Below are positions 1 to 7,263 of a stretch of 12,991 bases of DNA, in pieces. The notes beneath the pieces were generated by a model that worked only from the letters and a program-made list of their open reading frames with translations, was not told the DNA's origin and ran no database searches. The stretch lies in contig JAQVEQ010000069.1 of the NCBI GenBank assembly GCA_028697875.1, forward strand, positions 1-12,991, given 5' to 3'. Each line of letters opens with the position of its first letter. Position 1 is the first letter of the stretch. Origin of the DNA: Novosphingobium sp. GTDB lineage: Bacteria > Pseudomonadota > Alphaproteobacteria > Sphingomonadales > Sphingomonadaceae. Made by a program: the position numbers and the translations under genes.

Positions 1-637
1 GCACTTCCTCGAAAGTCACGCCCGGGTGGAGCGAGACGACGCGGATCTGGTGGTCCGGCCCGCCGAAGTCCATCACGCACAGGTTGGTGACGATGATGCG
101 CAGGTCGAGACCCGCCGGTGCCTTGCAGTTGATGTAACGGTCGGGGTTGTAACCGGCCATGCAGACGAAATCGACTTCGCCTTCGACGAACGCACGCTTG
201 TTGTGGTTCGGGAAGAAGAAGCTGTTCGGGTGGCTGATCGAGTTGCCCGGGAAGCCGCGTGCGCCAAGCATGGCGACCTTCGGCTTCTTGTGATCGCCGA
301 TGACCGAAATGTTGGCCTGGCCGAAACGGTCGATCTGCACAGGGCCCACCAGGGCGTGACGCTTGCCGCTCCACAGCGCGGAGAACACGCGGTCGTAGTT
401 GGCGAGGCCTTCCAGTTCGGGTTCCGCGTGGCGCTTGCCCGGAGGGACCGGCTCGGAGGTGTACCAACCTTCGCCGTCGGTGGTCTGGATTTCGGGGCTG
501 AACGTCATCTTGGCCAGGCCCGCACCGATGCGGGGCAGCGGGCCGATGCCCGTGGCCATGATTTCGCCCGCGTCACGCCAGGCTTCGGCGCAGGCAACGA
601 TAACGAGCTCGGCGAGCGAGTAGGTCTGTTCGGTCAT
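1..637 (-). CDS. ipdB: IpdB-like beta subunit of steroid ring-opening CoA-transferase-fold hydrolase (partial)
   Basis: Reading leftward from ATG at 635-637, 212 codons stay open to the window edge, so the C-terminus is missing (probably about 40 residues, given a usual length near 250). The protein resembles mycobacterial IpdB: an N-terminal ACAEAWRDAGEIM stretch, the DRFGQANISVIG segment, an RGFPGN loop, and FGGPDHQIRVVSLHPGVT near the edge. In the characterised system IpdA and IpdB form one enzyme of the class I CoA-transferase fold that hydrolytically opens the last ring of the steroid C/D remnant (COCHEA-CoA) rather than moving CoA. The start is supported by TAAGGAG overlapping the stop of the upstream ipdA-like gene, only 10 bases away, so the two are almost certainly translated together. 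An ordinary 3-oxoacid CoA-transferase subunit is the alternative, but the neighbours favour IpdB. Confidence 0.9.
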   Translation of the reverse strand, partial: MTEQTYSLAELVIVACAEAWRDAGEIMATGIGPLPRIGAGLAKMTFSPEIQTTDGEGWYTSEPVPPGKRHAEPELEGLANYDRVFSALWSGKRHALVGPVQIDRFGQANISVIGDHKKPKVAMLGARGFPGNSISHPNSFFFPNHNKRAFVEGEVDFVCMAGYNPDRYINCKAPAGLDLRIIVTNLCVMDFGGPDHQIRVVSLHPGVTFEEV

Positions 638-647
638 GTCGCTCTCC

Positions 648-1535
648 TTAGTAGACCGGCTTCGGCGAAGCGTTGATGGTTTCGGCGCCACCCACGGCAG
701 CGAGGTAAGCCGCATCGTCAACGTCGACGAACTTGCTGCGGTATTCGGCCCAGGCCTCGTCCGAAGCGGCGCTGTCGACGTAGGCCTTGATCGCCTTGAG
801 ATCGAGTTCGTAGTCCGGCGCGGCGCTGGTCGGGTGCGCCCCATAAGGCGCTTCGACCACGCCCGTGATCATCGGACGTTCGACCAGGTTATAGCGGCTG
901 TTCTTCGCCATATCGAGTTCTGCGGTCGGCACGATCTTCTCGACCGAGGCAAAGGCCTTGTCCGCCGCGCGGACATAGAGTTCGTCGAACAGCGGATCCA
1001 TGCTGAGCGTCAGCAAATCGCCGCGCGCGTCCGAACGGTGCGCGTGGATCAGCGCCACATCGAGCTTGAGCGCCGGCATGGCGACAAATTCCTCGCCATC
1101 TTCATACGGGCTCTTGACCATTTTGAAGTCGAAGCCCGACTGGTTGATGATGTCGGTGCCGATGCCGACACGGGTCGGCAGGAACGGCAGCTTCATTGCC
1201 GCAGCACGCAGGCCCCAGTGGAACATGCCTTCGTCGAGTTCCAGCACTTCGATCGAACCCGACTGGCGGGCATTGCGGAAGTGCGGTTCCAGAGGATAGT
1301 GATCGAGGCTGGCGAACGCGAAGACGAGCTTCTTCACCTTGCCGGCCGCGCAGAGCATGCCGATCTCGGGCCCGCCGTAACCGGCAACCAACGTCAGGTC
1401 CTTGACGTCGGAACGCACCAGTTCGCGCACCAGAGCCATCGGCTTGCGCCGGGTCGCCCAGCCGCCAATCCCGATGGTCATCCCATCCTTGATCTGCGCG
1501 ACCACATCCGCCGCGCTCATCCGCTTGTCTATCAT
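648..1535 (-). CDS. ipdA: IpdA-like alpha subunit of steroid ring-opening CoA-transferase-fold hydrolase
   Basis: The 295-residue product matches mycobacterial IpdA in length and sequence style. It has an N-terminal MIDKR, a GMTIGIGGW loop (residues 18-26) followed by RRKPMALVRE, a glycine-rich GYGGPEIGMLCAAGKV segment (52-67), and an ELDEGM motif whose Glu102 lies where I recall the essential glutamate of IpdA (near residue 105). A VEAPYGAHPTSAAPDY stretch follows in the C-terminal half. With the beta subunit encoded 10 bases downstream it should form the heteromeric hydrolase that opens the last carbocycle of the C/D-ring remnant. A 54-bp AT-richer gap separates it from the dioxygenase gene upstream. 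An AAGGCAGG site precedes the ATG. Family assignment is firm; the substrate is inferred from homology and from the hsa genes around it. Confidence 0.92.
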   Translation of the reverse strand: MIDKRMSAADVVAQIKDGMTIGIGGWATRRKPMALVRELVRSDVKDLTLVAGYGGPEIGMLCAAGKVKKLVFAFASLDHYPLEPHFRNARQSGSIEVLELDEGMFHWGLRAAAMKLPFLPTRVGIGTDIINQSGFDFKMVKSPYEDGEEFVAMPALKLDVALIHAHRSDARGDLLTLSMDPLFDELYVRAADKAFASVEKIVPTAELDMAKNSRYNLVERPMITGVVEAPYGAHPTSAAPDYELDLKAIKAYVDSAASDEAWAEYRSKFVDVDDAAYLAAVGGAETINASPKPVY

Positions 1536-1589
1536 TAGCCTGCCTTTTTCACATTATTCAGTTTTCGATACCCATGGTACCGTATTAGG

Positions 1590-2501
1590 TCAATTCTCTT
1601 CCATCGCCTTCTGCCAGGCCCATACATGGCCCCACTCGCTGGGCACCAGATGAGCGGTCGCTTTCCACGTGGCCGGATCGATCACCAGCGGATCGCATCC
1701 GATCTCGATGTCGAACCCGCCCGGCGTCTGCATGTAGAAGCCAAAGGTCTGGTCGTTCACATGGCGCCCGATCGTTGCACTTTCGGGAACCTTGTTCGCA
1801 CGCATGCGGTCGTGGCACTTGCCGACGTCCGTTATCGTTTTCATTTCGAGCATGAGATGGACGCAGCCCGAAGGCGGCACCGGCATCTCGCCCAGCGCGA
1901 TCGAGTGATGGCGGCCGTTGTCCGCGTGCATGAAGGCGAAGCCCATGCCCGGATCGTTCGGCTCACCGCTCATGTTGAAGCGCGGGATGTCCGTGTCGTG
2001 GAAACCGACGACGTCGCGGTAGAACGCATGGGTCGCATCGAAGCTCGGCGCACCGAACACCGCATGCCCCATGCCCATGTCGCCAGTGACAAACCCGCTC
2101 ACGCCCACCGGCGAAACGAACGCAACATCGTCGCGCGTATCGCCATGGAAGAACTCGAGACCGTTGCCGTCCGGGTCGCTGGTGCGGAAGAACGCGGTAA
2201 CGCCGCGCACTTTCGCTTCCTCGGCGGTACCGTCCTCGACCGGACGGCCAGCGGCGGCAATCGCCTCTTTGAGCACGTTCCACGCAACCTCGTCCGCCAC
2301 CTGGTAGCCGGCGGCTTCGAAGTGCTCACCCTCGCCCGGCTTGATCCAGAAACGGAACGGACGATCGTCGACCCGGTAGAAGGCACCGCCCCCAGGCGCA
2401 CCTTCGCCGCGCATCACACCGACCACTTCGGTCATGAAGTGATCCCAATCCGCCATCTTGGCGGTCTGGACGATCACATAGCCAAGCTCTTTCACTCCCA
2501 T
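1590..2501 (-). CDS. hsaC: HsaC/TesB-type extradiol dioxygenase for catecholic secosteroid
   Basis: The 303-residue, two-domain VOC-fold protein looks like a type I extradiol dioxygenase. In the C-terminal domain the 2-His-1-carboxylate Fe(II) ligands are visible as His146 (GMGHAVFG), His215 (CVHLMLEM) and Glu266 (FDIEIGCD). The second-sphere residues are also present: His199 (GRHHS), His247 (GRHVND) and Tyr256 (FGFYMQTPGG). In BphC/HsaC enzymes these bind catechol and activate O2 for cleavage beside the diol. The expected substrate is 3,4-DHSA, made by HsaA; the product goes to HsaD. The gene sits 3 bases after the upstream SDR stop, with AAAGGAG before the ATG, so it belongs to the leftward operon. 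It is divergent from hsaA and hsaD. A 4-hydroxyestrone 4,5-dioxygenase (OecC type) is possible, as both share this fold, but HsaA, HsaD and IpdAB next door favour HsaC. Confidence 0.88.
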   Translation of the reverse strand: MGVKELGYVIVQTAKMADWDHFMTEVVGVMRGEGAPGGGAFYRVDDRPFRFWIKPGEGEHFEAAGYQVADEVAWNVLKEAIAAAGRPVEDGTAEEAKVRGVTAFFRTSDPDGNGLEFFHGDTRDDVAFVSPVGVSGFVTGDMGMGHAVFGAPSFDATHAFYRDVVGFHDTDIPRFNMSGEPNDPGMGFAFMHADNGRHHSIALGEMPVPPSGCVHLMLEMKTITDVGKCHDRMRANKVPESATIGRHVNDQTFGFYMQTPGGFDIEIGCDPLVIDPATWKATAHLVPSEWGHVWAWQKAMEEN

Positions 2502-2504
2502 GGC

Positions 2505-3272
2505 TCAGGCTCCTTTCAGCACTTCGAGAAAATAGGGGCGCTCGCCCCCGCCATCGACATTGACACGCGAACCGCTGACCCACGCCGCCATGTCGGAACA
2601 CAACCACAGCACGGCACCGGCGACATCTTCACCGCGCCCCAGACGCTGGAGCGGGATCGACTGGCCGATCTTCGCCTGCGCCGCATCGTCGCCATAGGTC
2701 GCCTCGGTCGTCTCCGTCGCCATCAGGCCGAGGATGACCGCGTTGACGCGGATATTGTCCGGCCCCCATTCCTGCGCGAGGCTCTGCGTGAGGTTGAGCA
2801 GACCGGCCTTGGCCGCGCCATAGGCAGCCGTGTCGGGCGACGGGCGGATACCCGAAACGCTGGCGATATTGACGATGCTGCCGCCGCCGACCGCCTGCAT
2901 ATGGGCATAGGCGGCCTGCGCCATGTACATCGGCGCACTGAGGTTCAGCTTGACGATGGAATCGAAGAACCGCGGGCTGGCAGTCGCCGCCTTGGCCTGC
3001 GGCGAACCGCCGGCATTGTTGATCAGGAAGTCGAGCCGGCCGTGTTCGGAAACCACGGCATCGACAAAGCCCTTCGCCTGGTCGGGGTCGCGGATATCGG
3101 CAGCGTGGAAGCTCACTCCTTCGGGCAAGCTTTCCGGTTCGTTACGCCCGCAAATGGCAACCTTGCATCCAGCTGACGCCATCGCCGTAGCGATGACACG
3201 CCCCAGGCCACGGGTCCCGCCCGTAACGATAGCCACACATCCGGTGAGATCGACGGCAAACTTGCCTGACAA
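2505..3272 (-). CDS. Short-chain dehydrogenase/reductase, first gene of the leftward operon
   Basis: This is a classical SDR of 255 residues: TGGTRGLG cofactor loop (17-24), NNAG (85-88), and a full catalytic tetrad of Asn110 (KLNLSAP), Ser138 (NIASVSG), Tyr151 and Lys155 (YGAAK). The usual VxPG after strand beta-6 reads VILG. The tail ends GGGERPYFLEVLKGA. The chosen start is TTG at 3270-3272; two codons upstream there is an in-frame TAG, so no ATG start upstream is possible, and GGGAGAG lies 6 bases before the TTG. Its place beside hsaC and ipdAB suggests oxidation or reduction of a hydroxyl/keto group on a steroid or C/D-ring CoA intermediate, perhaps an IpdF-like role. That assignment is only inference, since SDR substrates cannot be read from sequence. 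Confidence 0.85.
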   Translation of the reverse strand: MSGKFAVDLTGCVAIVTGGTRGLGRVIATAMASAGCKVAICGRNEPESLPEGVSFHAADIRDPDQAKGFVDAVVSEHGRLDFLINNAGGSPQAKAATASPRFFDSIVKLNLSAPMYMAQAAYAHMQAVGGGSIVNIASVSGIRPSPDTAAYGAAKAGLLNLTQSLAQEWGPDNIRVNAVILGLMATETTEATYGDDAAQAKIGQSIPLQRLGRGEDVAGAVLWLCSDMAAWVSGSRVNVDGGGERPYFLEVLKGA

Positions 3273-3278
3273 GGGCTA

Positions 3279-3285
3279 CTCTCCC
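3279..3285 (-). promoter_or_regulatory. Ribosome binding site that decides a TTG start
   Basis: GGGAGAG on the minus strand lies 6 bases upstream of TTG at 3270-3272. It overlaps an in-frame ATG GGA GAG TAG mini-frame (3287-3276), so the nearest upstream ATG cannot start the SDR. The site makes TTG the best start, with a protein start well matched to other SDRs. Confidence 0.6.
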
Positions 3286-3335
3286 ATACTTATTCGCTGA
3301 AACGGGACTACACTGATCGAAAGGATTCGAAAACG

Positions 3336-3364
3336 CCCATATCCAAAGCAATGACGCTTTTCAA
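3336..3364 (-). promoter_or_regulatory. Candidate sigma70-like promoter for the leftward operon
   Basis: On the minus strand TTGAAA (3364-3359) is followed after exactly 17 bases by TATGGG (3341-3336), about 64 bases before the TTG start of the SDR gene. The -35 box is good and the -10 only fair. One GATTCGAA copy lies just downstream of the -10, where a bound repressor could block initiation. This is a prediction from spacing and consensus alone. Confidence 0.3.
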
Positions 3365-3409
3365 TTGACGATTTGCGTATCGCATGGCAGGAAAAATTAC
3401 GAATGCTTC

Positions 3410-3434
3410 GCCGATCGGCCAATCCGATTCGAAT
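3410..3434. promoter_or_regulatory. Pair of palindromes before hsaA, possible operator
   Basis: Two perfect palindromes stand 7 bases apart just upstream of the hsaA ribosome site: GCCGATCGGC (3410-3419) and ATTCGAAT (3427-3434). The second contains one of the two GATTCGAA copies of this intergenic region, the other being about 102 bp away at 3324-3331. Twofold-symmetric sites like these suit dimeric repressors, but short palindromes also occur by chance. Confidence 0.3.
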
Positions 3435-3453
3435 TTAGGGAGAGAACGCTAAG

Positions 3454-4668
3454 ATGGCTAGCGCCGTGCCGTCAACCACCGCACCCGAATCCATTCCGAC
3501 TCACGAGGAACTCGTTGCACGTGCTCGCGCAATGGTTCCCGTGCTCAAGGAACGCGCACGCAAATGCGTCGCCGACCGGGATGTCCCCGCCGAAAGCATT
3601 GCCGAATTCCAGGAAGCCGGCTTCTTCAAAATCCTCCAGCCCAAACGCTGGGGCGGTTACGAAATGCATCCGAACGTCTTCTACGACGTGCAGAAAACGC
3701 TCGCCGAAGGCTGCATGTCGACCGGCTGGATGTACGGCGTCGTCGGCTGCCACCCTTACGAACTCGCCCTGTTCCATGACGAGGCACAGCAGGAAGTCTG
3801 GAGCGAGGATACCTCGACGCTCGTCTCCTCGAGCTACCAGCCCGTCGGCAAGGTGACCCATGCCGAAGGCGGTTACCGCCTGTCGGGCCGCTGGGGCTTC
3901 TCGACCGGTTCCGTCCACTGCAAGTGGGTGGTCCTCGGCGCGATGGTCCCGCCGAAGAACGAAGGCGATGCGCCCGACATGCGCGCCTTCCTTCTGCCGC
4001 GCAAGGATTACACCATCGACCGCGATGCCTGGCAGGTCTTCGGCCTCCAGGGCACGGGTAGCCACGACGTCATCGTCGATGACGTGTTCGTTCCCGCACA
4101 CCGCACCCACCGCGCCATCGACGGTTTCCTCTGCACCAACCCGGGGCAGAAGGAAAACGACGGCGCACTCTACACCTTGCCGTGGGCGCAAGTGTTCATG
4201 CGTTCGGTGTCGACCGCGGCTTTCGGCGGCGCCCGCGCGGCCGTCAATGCGGCTATCGAAATCATGCAGAGCCGCGTGTCGACCAACACCGGCAAGGCAT
4301 CGAAGGCCGACCCGTTCCTGCACGCCGCCATTGCCAAGGCGCACGCGCAGATGACCGAGATGGAAAACACCCTGCGCCTGACTTTCGAGGATCTCATGGG
4401 CTATGCCGAGCGCGGCGAGCCGATCCCGATGGAGAAGCGCACGCTCTACGCCTACAATTCGGCCTCGGTGGTTCGCCGCCTGGCGGATATGGTCGACGAC
4501 ATGGTCCAGCTCCTCGGCGGGCGGGCGATCTACATGTCGAGCCCGATCATCCAGCCGTGGCTGGACCTCAACGCCGGCCGCGCGCACGTCGCGAACGACC
4601 CCAACAATCGCACCGCCGACCTGATTGGCGGGATTCTGGGTGAGCAGCCGGGCTTCACCTTCCTCTGA
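3454..4668 (+). CDS. hsaA: HsaA-like oxygenase component of 3-HSA hydroxylase
   Basis: The 404-residue protein belongs to the acyl-CoA dehydrogenase-fold (group D) flavin monooxygenases; Mycobacterium HsaA is close in length (about 394). The N-terminal helical domain carries FQEAGFFKILQPKRWGGYE (residues 51-69) and a STGWMYGVVGCHPYELALF segment. A beta domain follows, with SGRWGFSTG and a GLQGTGSHDVIVDDVFVP stretch, then a C-terminal helical bundle with QLLGGRAIYMSSPIIQPWLDL. Such oxygenases use reduced flavin supplied by a separate reductase (HsaB) to hydroxylate the phenolic 9,10-secosteroid to the catechol cleaved by HsaC. No reductase gene is in the window, so it must lie elsewhere. AGGGAGAG lies 9 bases before the ATG, and hsaD begins 11 bases after the stop. 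It heads the rightward operon. Confidence 0.9.
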   Translation: MASAVPSTTAPESIPTHEELVARARAMVPVLKERARKCVADRDVPAESIAEFQEAGFFKILQPKRWGGYEMHPNVFYDVQKTLAEGCMSTGWMYGVVGCHPYELALFHDEAQQEVWSEDTSTLVSSSYQPVGKVTHAEGGYRLSGRWGFSTGSVHCKWVVLGAMVPPKNEGDAPDMRAFLLPRKDYTIDRDAWQVFGLQGTGSHDVIVDDVFVPAHRTHRAIDGFLCTNPGQKENDGALYTLPWAQVFMRSVSTAAFGGARAAVNAAIEIMQSRVSTNTGKASKADPFLHAAIAKAHAQMTEMENTLRLTFEDLMGYAERGEPIPMEKRTLYAYNSASVVRRLADMVDDMVQLLGGRAIYMSSPIIQPWLDLNAGRAHVANDPNNRTADLIGGILGEQPGFTFL

Positions 4669-4679
4669 GGATCGCGATC

Positions 4680-5495
4680 GTGGCGAACTTCAGGGAAGCG
4701 ACCTACCCGGTTGCTAGTGGATACGATATCCACCTGAAAGAGGCCGGTGCCGGCCCTGCCGTGGTATTCATCCACGGCAGCGGCCCGGGCGCTTCCGGCG
4801 CGTCCAATTTCCGCCAGAATATCGATGCCTTCGCCGCTGCGGGTTTTCGCGTCGTCCTGCCCGACCTGATCGGCTACGGCGGGTCCTCCAAGCCCGAAGG
4901 CATCGACTACACGCTGCAACTGTTCACCGACACGCTGTACGATGCCCTGCGCCAGCACGGTATCGAACGGGCCTCGCTCGTGGGCAATTCGCTCGGCGGC
5001 GCGATCGCGTTGCAGATGGCGCTCGACCATCCCGAATTCGTCGAAAAGCTGGTGCTGATGGCCCCGGGCTGCGTAGCCGAACAGGAAAGCTACTTCACTC
5101 TGCCGGGGATCGCGAAGATGCGGTCCGGCTTCGGCGGCCCCGACTTCAACATCGAGGAACAGCGCCGTCTGGTCACCAACCTGATGCACCCGGATTCGGC
5201 CGGACTGGTCACCGACGAGCTGGTGGACGAACGCTTCGCCGTCGCGAAGACCCAGCCCAAGGACGTGATCGTCCGCATGAAAACACCCAACTTGGCCCCG
5301 CGCCTGGGCGAAATCGCGCAACCGATCCTCGTCCTTTGGGGTCTCGACGACGAGTTCTGTCCCGAAGGCCACACACGGGTCTTCCTCGAGAACTGCCGGG
5401 ATGTGCGCACTGTCACGTTCGGCCGCACGGGCCACTGGGTCCAGGTCGAACGGGCGCAAGAGTTCAACCACTATTCGATTGATTTTCTCCGATGA
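4680..5495 (+). CDS. hsaD: HsaD-like meta-cleavage product (C-C bond) hydrolase
   Basis: This 271-residue alpha/beta hydrolase of the meta-cleavage product family has an oxyanion-region HGSGPGASG (32-40), a nucleophile elbow GNSLGG with Ser104, an acid in GLDDEF (Asp224, fourth position as in homologues), and His252 in GHWVQVE. The triad is therefore complete. HsaD/TesD splits the extradiol product 4,9-DSHA into a dienoate, used by HsaE, and the C/D-ring propanoate (DOHNAA/HIP), which later reaches IpdAB. Translation begins at GTG (4680); GAGG at the preceding stop codon serves as ribosome site. The stop overlaps the start of hsaE as ATGA, implying translational coupling. BphD-type hydrolases of aromatic pathways share these motifs, but the neighbouring hsaA, hsaC and ipdAB support the steroid role. 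Confidence 0.9.
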   Translation: MANFREATYPVASGYDIHLKEAGAGPAVVFIHGSGPGASGASNFRQNIDAFAAAGFRVVLPDLIGYGGSSKPEGIDYTLQLFTDTLYDALRQHGIERASLVGNSLGGAIALQMALDHPEFVEKLVLMAPGCVAEQESYFTLPGIAKMRSGFGGPDFNIEEQRRLVTNLMHPDSAGLVTDELVDERFAVAKTQPKDVIVRMKTPNLAPRLGEIAQPILVLWGLDDEFCPEGHTRVFLENCRDVRTVTFGRTGHWVQVERAQEFNHYSIDFLR

Positions 5496-6295
5496 GCAAA
5501 GCCGAACAATATGGACGCGAACTGTACGAGGCCCTGCGCGGGCGCCGTACGCTGACCCCGCTGATCGAACGCGATTCCACGCTGACGATCGACGACGCCT
5601 ACGGCATCAGCCTCGACTTCCTCGACCGCCGATTGAAAGACGGCGAAAAGGTCGTCGGCAAGAAGATCGGCGTGACGAGCAAGGCCGTGCAGGACATGCT
5701 CGGCGTGCACCAGCCCGACTTCGGCTTCCTGACCGACTGGATGTTCGTCGAAGGCGATATCGATGTCGAGGCCAAGAACCTGATCGCGCCCCGCGCCGAG
5801 GCGGAAATCGCCTTCATTCTCAAGGATAGCCTCAACGGCCCCGGCGTGACTGCCGAAGACGTGGTTGCCGCGACCGAAAGCATCGCGCCCTGCTTCGAGA
5901 TCGTCGACAGCCGGATTACCGACTGGAAGATCAGCATCGTCGACACGGTGGCCGACAACGCCTCCTGCGGCGTCTACGTGGTGGGCAAGGAACGGCTCGA
6001 TCCGCGCGCGTTCGACTTGCCCGGTCTCTTCGTCAACGTCACCAAGAACGGCGAGCCGCTGTCCGAAGGCTACGGCAATGCCGTCCAGGGCGACCCGGCG
6101 CAGGCGGTGGCCTGGCTGGCCAATACCCTGGGGGCCTACGGGGTTACATTGGATGCGGGCGATATTATCTTGTCGGGGTCGCTTGTGCCTCTGGCTCCGG
6201 CGGTAATCGGCGATACGTTCGAGATGACCTTGAGCGACAGGAATCCCAGCGAAGGCGGCCGCCCCCTCGGCAGTTGCGTTGCGCGCTTTGTGTAA
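5492..6295 (+). CDS. hsaE: 2-hydroxypenta/hexa-2,4-dienoate hydratase
   Basis: The 267-residue product is of the MhpD/HsaE/BphH family. Metal-binding carboxylates appear in PRAEAEIAF (Glu103, Glu105) and FEIVDSR (Glu136); GKKIGVTS (57-64) has the conserved lysine region. It adds water to the dienoate released by HsaD, giving a 4-hydroxy-2-oxoacid for HsaF; in steroid catabolism this is the C6 compound that leads to propanal. The ATG overlaps the hsaD stop (ATGA). From about 6130 to the end the codon choice changes from nearly all C/G-ending codons to GTT, ACA, TTG, ATT, GTA and GGG. A 4-oxalocrotonate decarboxylase is in the same superfamily but would not fit as well between hsaD and hsaG. 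Confidence 0.9.
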   Translation: MSKAEQYGRELYEALRGRRTLTPLIERDSTLTIDDAYGISLDFLDRRLKDGEKVVGKKIGVTSKAVQDMLGVHQPDFGFLTDWMFVEGDIDVEAKNLIAPRAEAEIAFILKDSLNGPGVTAEDVVAATESIAPCFEIVDSRITDWKISIVDTVADNASCGVYVVGKERLDPRAFDLPGLFVNVTKNGEPLSEGYGNAVQGDPAQAVAWLANTLGAYGVTLDAGDIILSGSLVPLAPAVIGDTFEMTLSDRNPSEGGRPLGSCVARFV

Positions 6296-6304
6296 GGACG
6301 GAAA

Positions 6305-7249
6305 ATGGCAAGGGTAAAAGCCGCGATTATTGGATCAGGTAACATTGGGACCGATCTGATGATGAAGATGATCAAGCATCCGCAGAACATGGAACTGGTT
6401 GCGGTTGTTGGTATCGATCCGAACTCGGAAGGGCTTGCGATGGCGCGCGAGCACGGGATTGCGACGACGCACGAGGGGATCGAGGGGCTGAAGAAGATGG
6501 CCTGCTATCCCGAGATCGGGATAGCGTTCGATGCGACCAGCGCCTATGCGCACAAGGTGCACGACGAGGCCCTGCGCGCCGACGGGATCCAGGTGGTCGA
6601 CCTGACCCCGGCCGCGATCGGCCCGTTCACGGTGCCGCCGGTCAACATGCGCGAGCATCTCGACGCGCCGAACGTCAACATGGTGACGTGCGGCGGGCAG
6701 GCGACGATCCCGATGGTCGCGGCGGTGAGCCGGGTGGCCAGGAGCGTGCCCTATGCCGAGATCGTGGCTTCGGTGTCCTCGCGTTCGGCCGGCCCCGGCA
6801 CGCGCGCCAACATCGACGAGTTCACCCGCACGACCGCCAATGCGATCGAGAAGGTCGGCGGCGCGACCAAGGGCAAGGCGATCATCATCCTCAACCCGGC
6901 CGAACCGCCGATGATCATGCGCGACACGGTCTTCACCCTGTCGGAAGGCGCCGACGAGGAGGCGATCCGCCAGTCGGTCAAGGACATGGTGGCCGAAGTG
7001 CAGAAGTACGTGCCGGGCTATCGCCTGAAGCAGGAAGTGCAGTTCGAGCGCTACGGCGACAACAACAAGCTCAAGATCCCCGGCATGGGCGAGTTCACCG
7101 GCATCAAGACGATGATCATGCTCGAAGTCGAAGGCGCGGGCGACTACCTGCCCAGCTACTCGGGCAATCTCGACATCATGACCGCCGCCGCCAAGGCCAC
7201 CGGCGAACTGCTCGCCGAACGCCGCATGGCCGCTGCCGCGACCGCCTGA
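6305..7249 (+). CDS. hsaG: Acylating acetaldehyde/propanal dehydrogenase
   Basis: The 314-residue protein is a standard DmpF/BphJ/HsaG enzyme. It opens with a Rossmann GSGNIGTDL loop (10-18) and carries the catalytic Cys129 in MVTCGGQAT. PGTRANIDEFT and the C-terminal YLPSYSGNLDIMTAAA are also family features. It oxidises the aldehyde made by the aldolase to acyl-CoA with NAD+ and CoA, in a complex with HsaF through which the aldehyde is channelled. The likely substrate here is propanal, giving propionyl-CoA, if the pathway is the steroid one. TAAGGA at the end of hsaE precedes the ATG by a few bases. The first 300 bases use ATT, GTT, GGG and GCG codons more than the upstream hsa genes do. 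Confidence 0.93.
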   Translation: MARVKAAIIGSGNIGTDLMMKMIKHPQNMELVAVVGIDPNSEGLAMAREHGIATTHEGIEGLKKMACYPEIGIAFDATSAYAHKVHDEALRADGIQVVDLTPAAIGPFTVPPVNMREHLDAPNVNMVTCGGQATIPMVAAVSRVARSVPYAEIVASVSSRSAGPGTRANIDEFTRTTANAIEKVGGATKGKAIIILNPAEPPMIMRDTVFTLSEGADEEAIRQSVKDMVAEVQKYVPGYRLKQEVQFERYGDNNKLKIPGMGEFTGIKTMIMLEVEGAGDYLPSYSGNLDIMTAAAKATGELLAERRMAAAATA

Positions 7250-7252
7250 ACC

Positions 7253-7259
7253 GGAGGAA
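7253..7259 (+). promoter_or_regulatory. Ribosome binding site fixing the hsaF start
   Basis: GGAGGAA is a near-perfect Shine-Dalgarno sequence 4 bases before ATG 7264, just after the hsaG stop. It rules out longer starts in the same open frame. Confidence 0.75.
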
Positions 7260-7263
7260 TACC

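Larger units (their letters stand above)
3273..3453. promoter_or_regulatory. Divergent control region between the two steroid operons
   Basis: The 181 bp between the SDR and hsaA starts contain no gene and are more AT-rich than their surroundings. They must hold the promoters of both operons. GATTCGAA occurs twice (3324-3331 and 3426-3433), and a perfect GCCGATCGGC palindrome lies at 3410-3419. A short TGCG-TAT-CGCA inverted repeat is at 3374-3384. A TTGACG hexamer at 3365-3370 could be a rightward -35 box, but I see no good -10 at the usual distance. Strong ribosome sites flank the region. A repressor responding to a steroid metabolite (TetR-like, as KstR in actinobacteria) would be expected to act here, but no regulator gene is in the window. 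Confidence 0.75.

Noticed and set aside
636..1538. 300-codon plus-strand open frame opposite ipdA
   Set aside because: Antisense shadow; no ribosome site and no recognisable motif, while the minus strand encodes a clear IpdA.
1626..3176. 516-codon open frame on the plus strand opposite the dioxygenase and SDR genes
   Set aside because: It is an antisense shadow produced by high third-position GC. Its protein is rich in Arg, His and Asp without family motifs, while the minus-strand genes carry full catalytic motifs and ribosome sites.
3472..4587. 371-codon minus-strand frame within hsaA
   Set aside because: Antisense shadow with low-complexity His/Arg/Ala composition and no supporting start.
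6688..7263. Upstream in-frame extension of hsaF that overlaps hsaG
   Set aside because: The N-terminal part is Arg/Gly/His-rich shadow of hsaG; GGAGGAA before ATG 7264 and the length of known aldolases set the true start.
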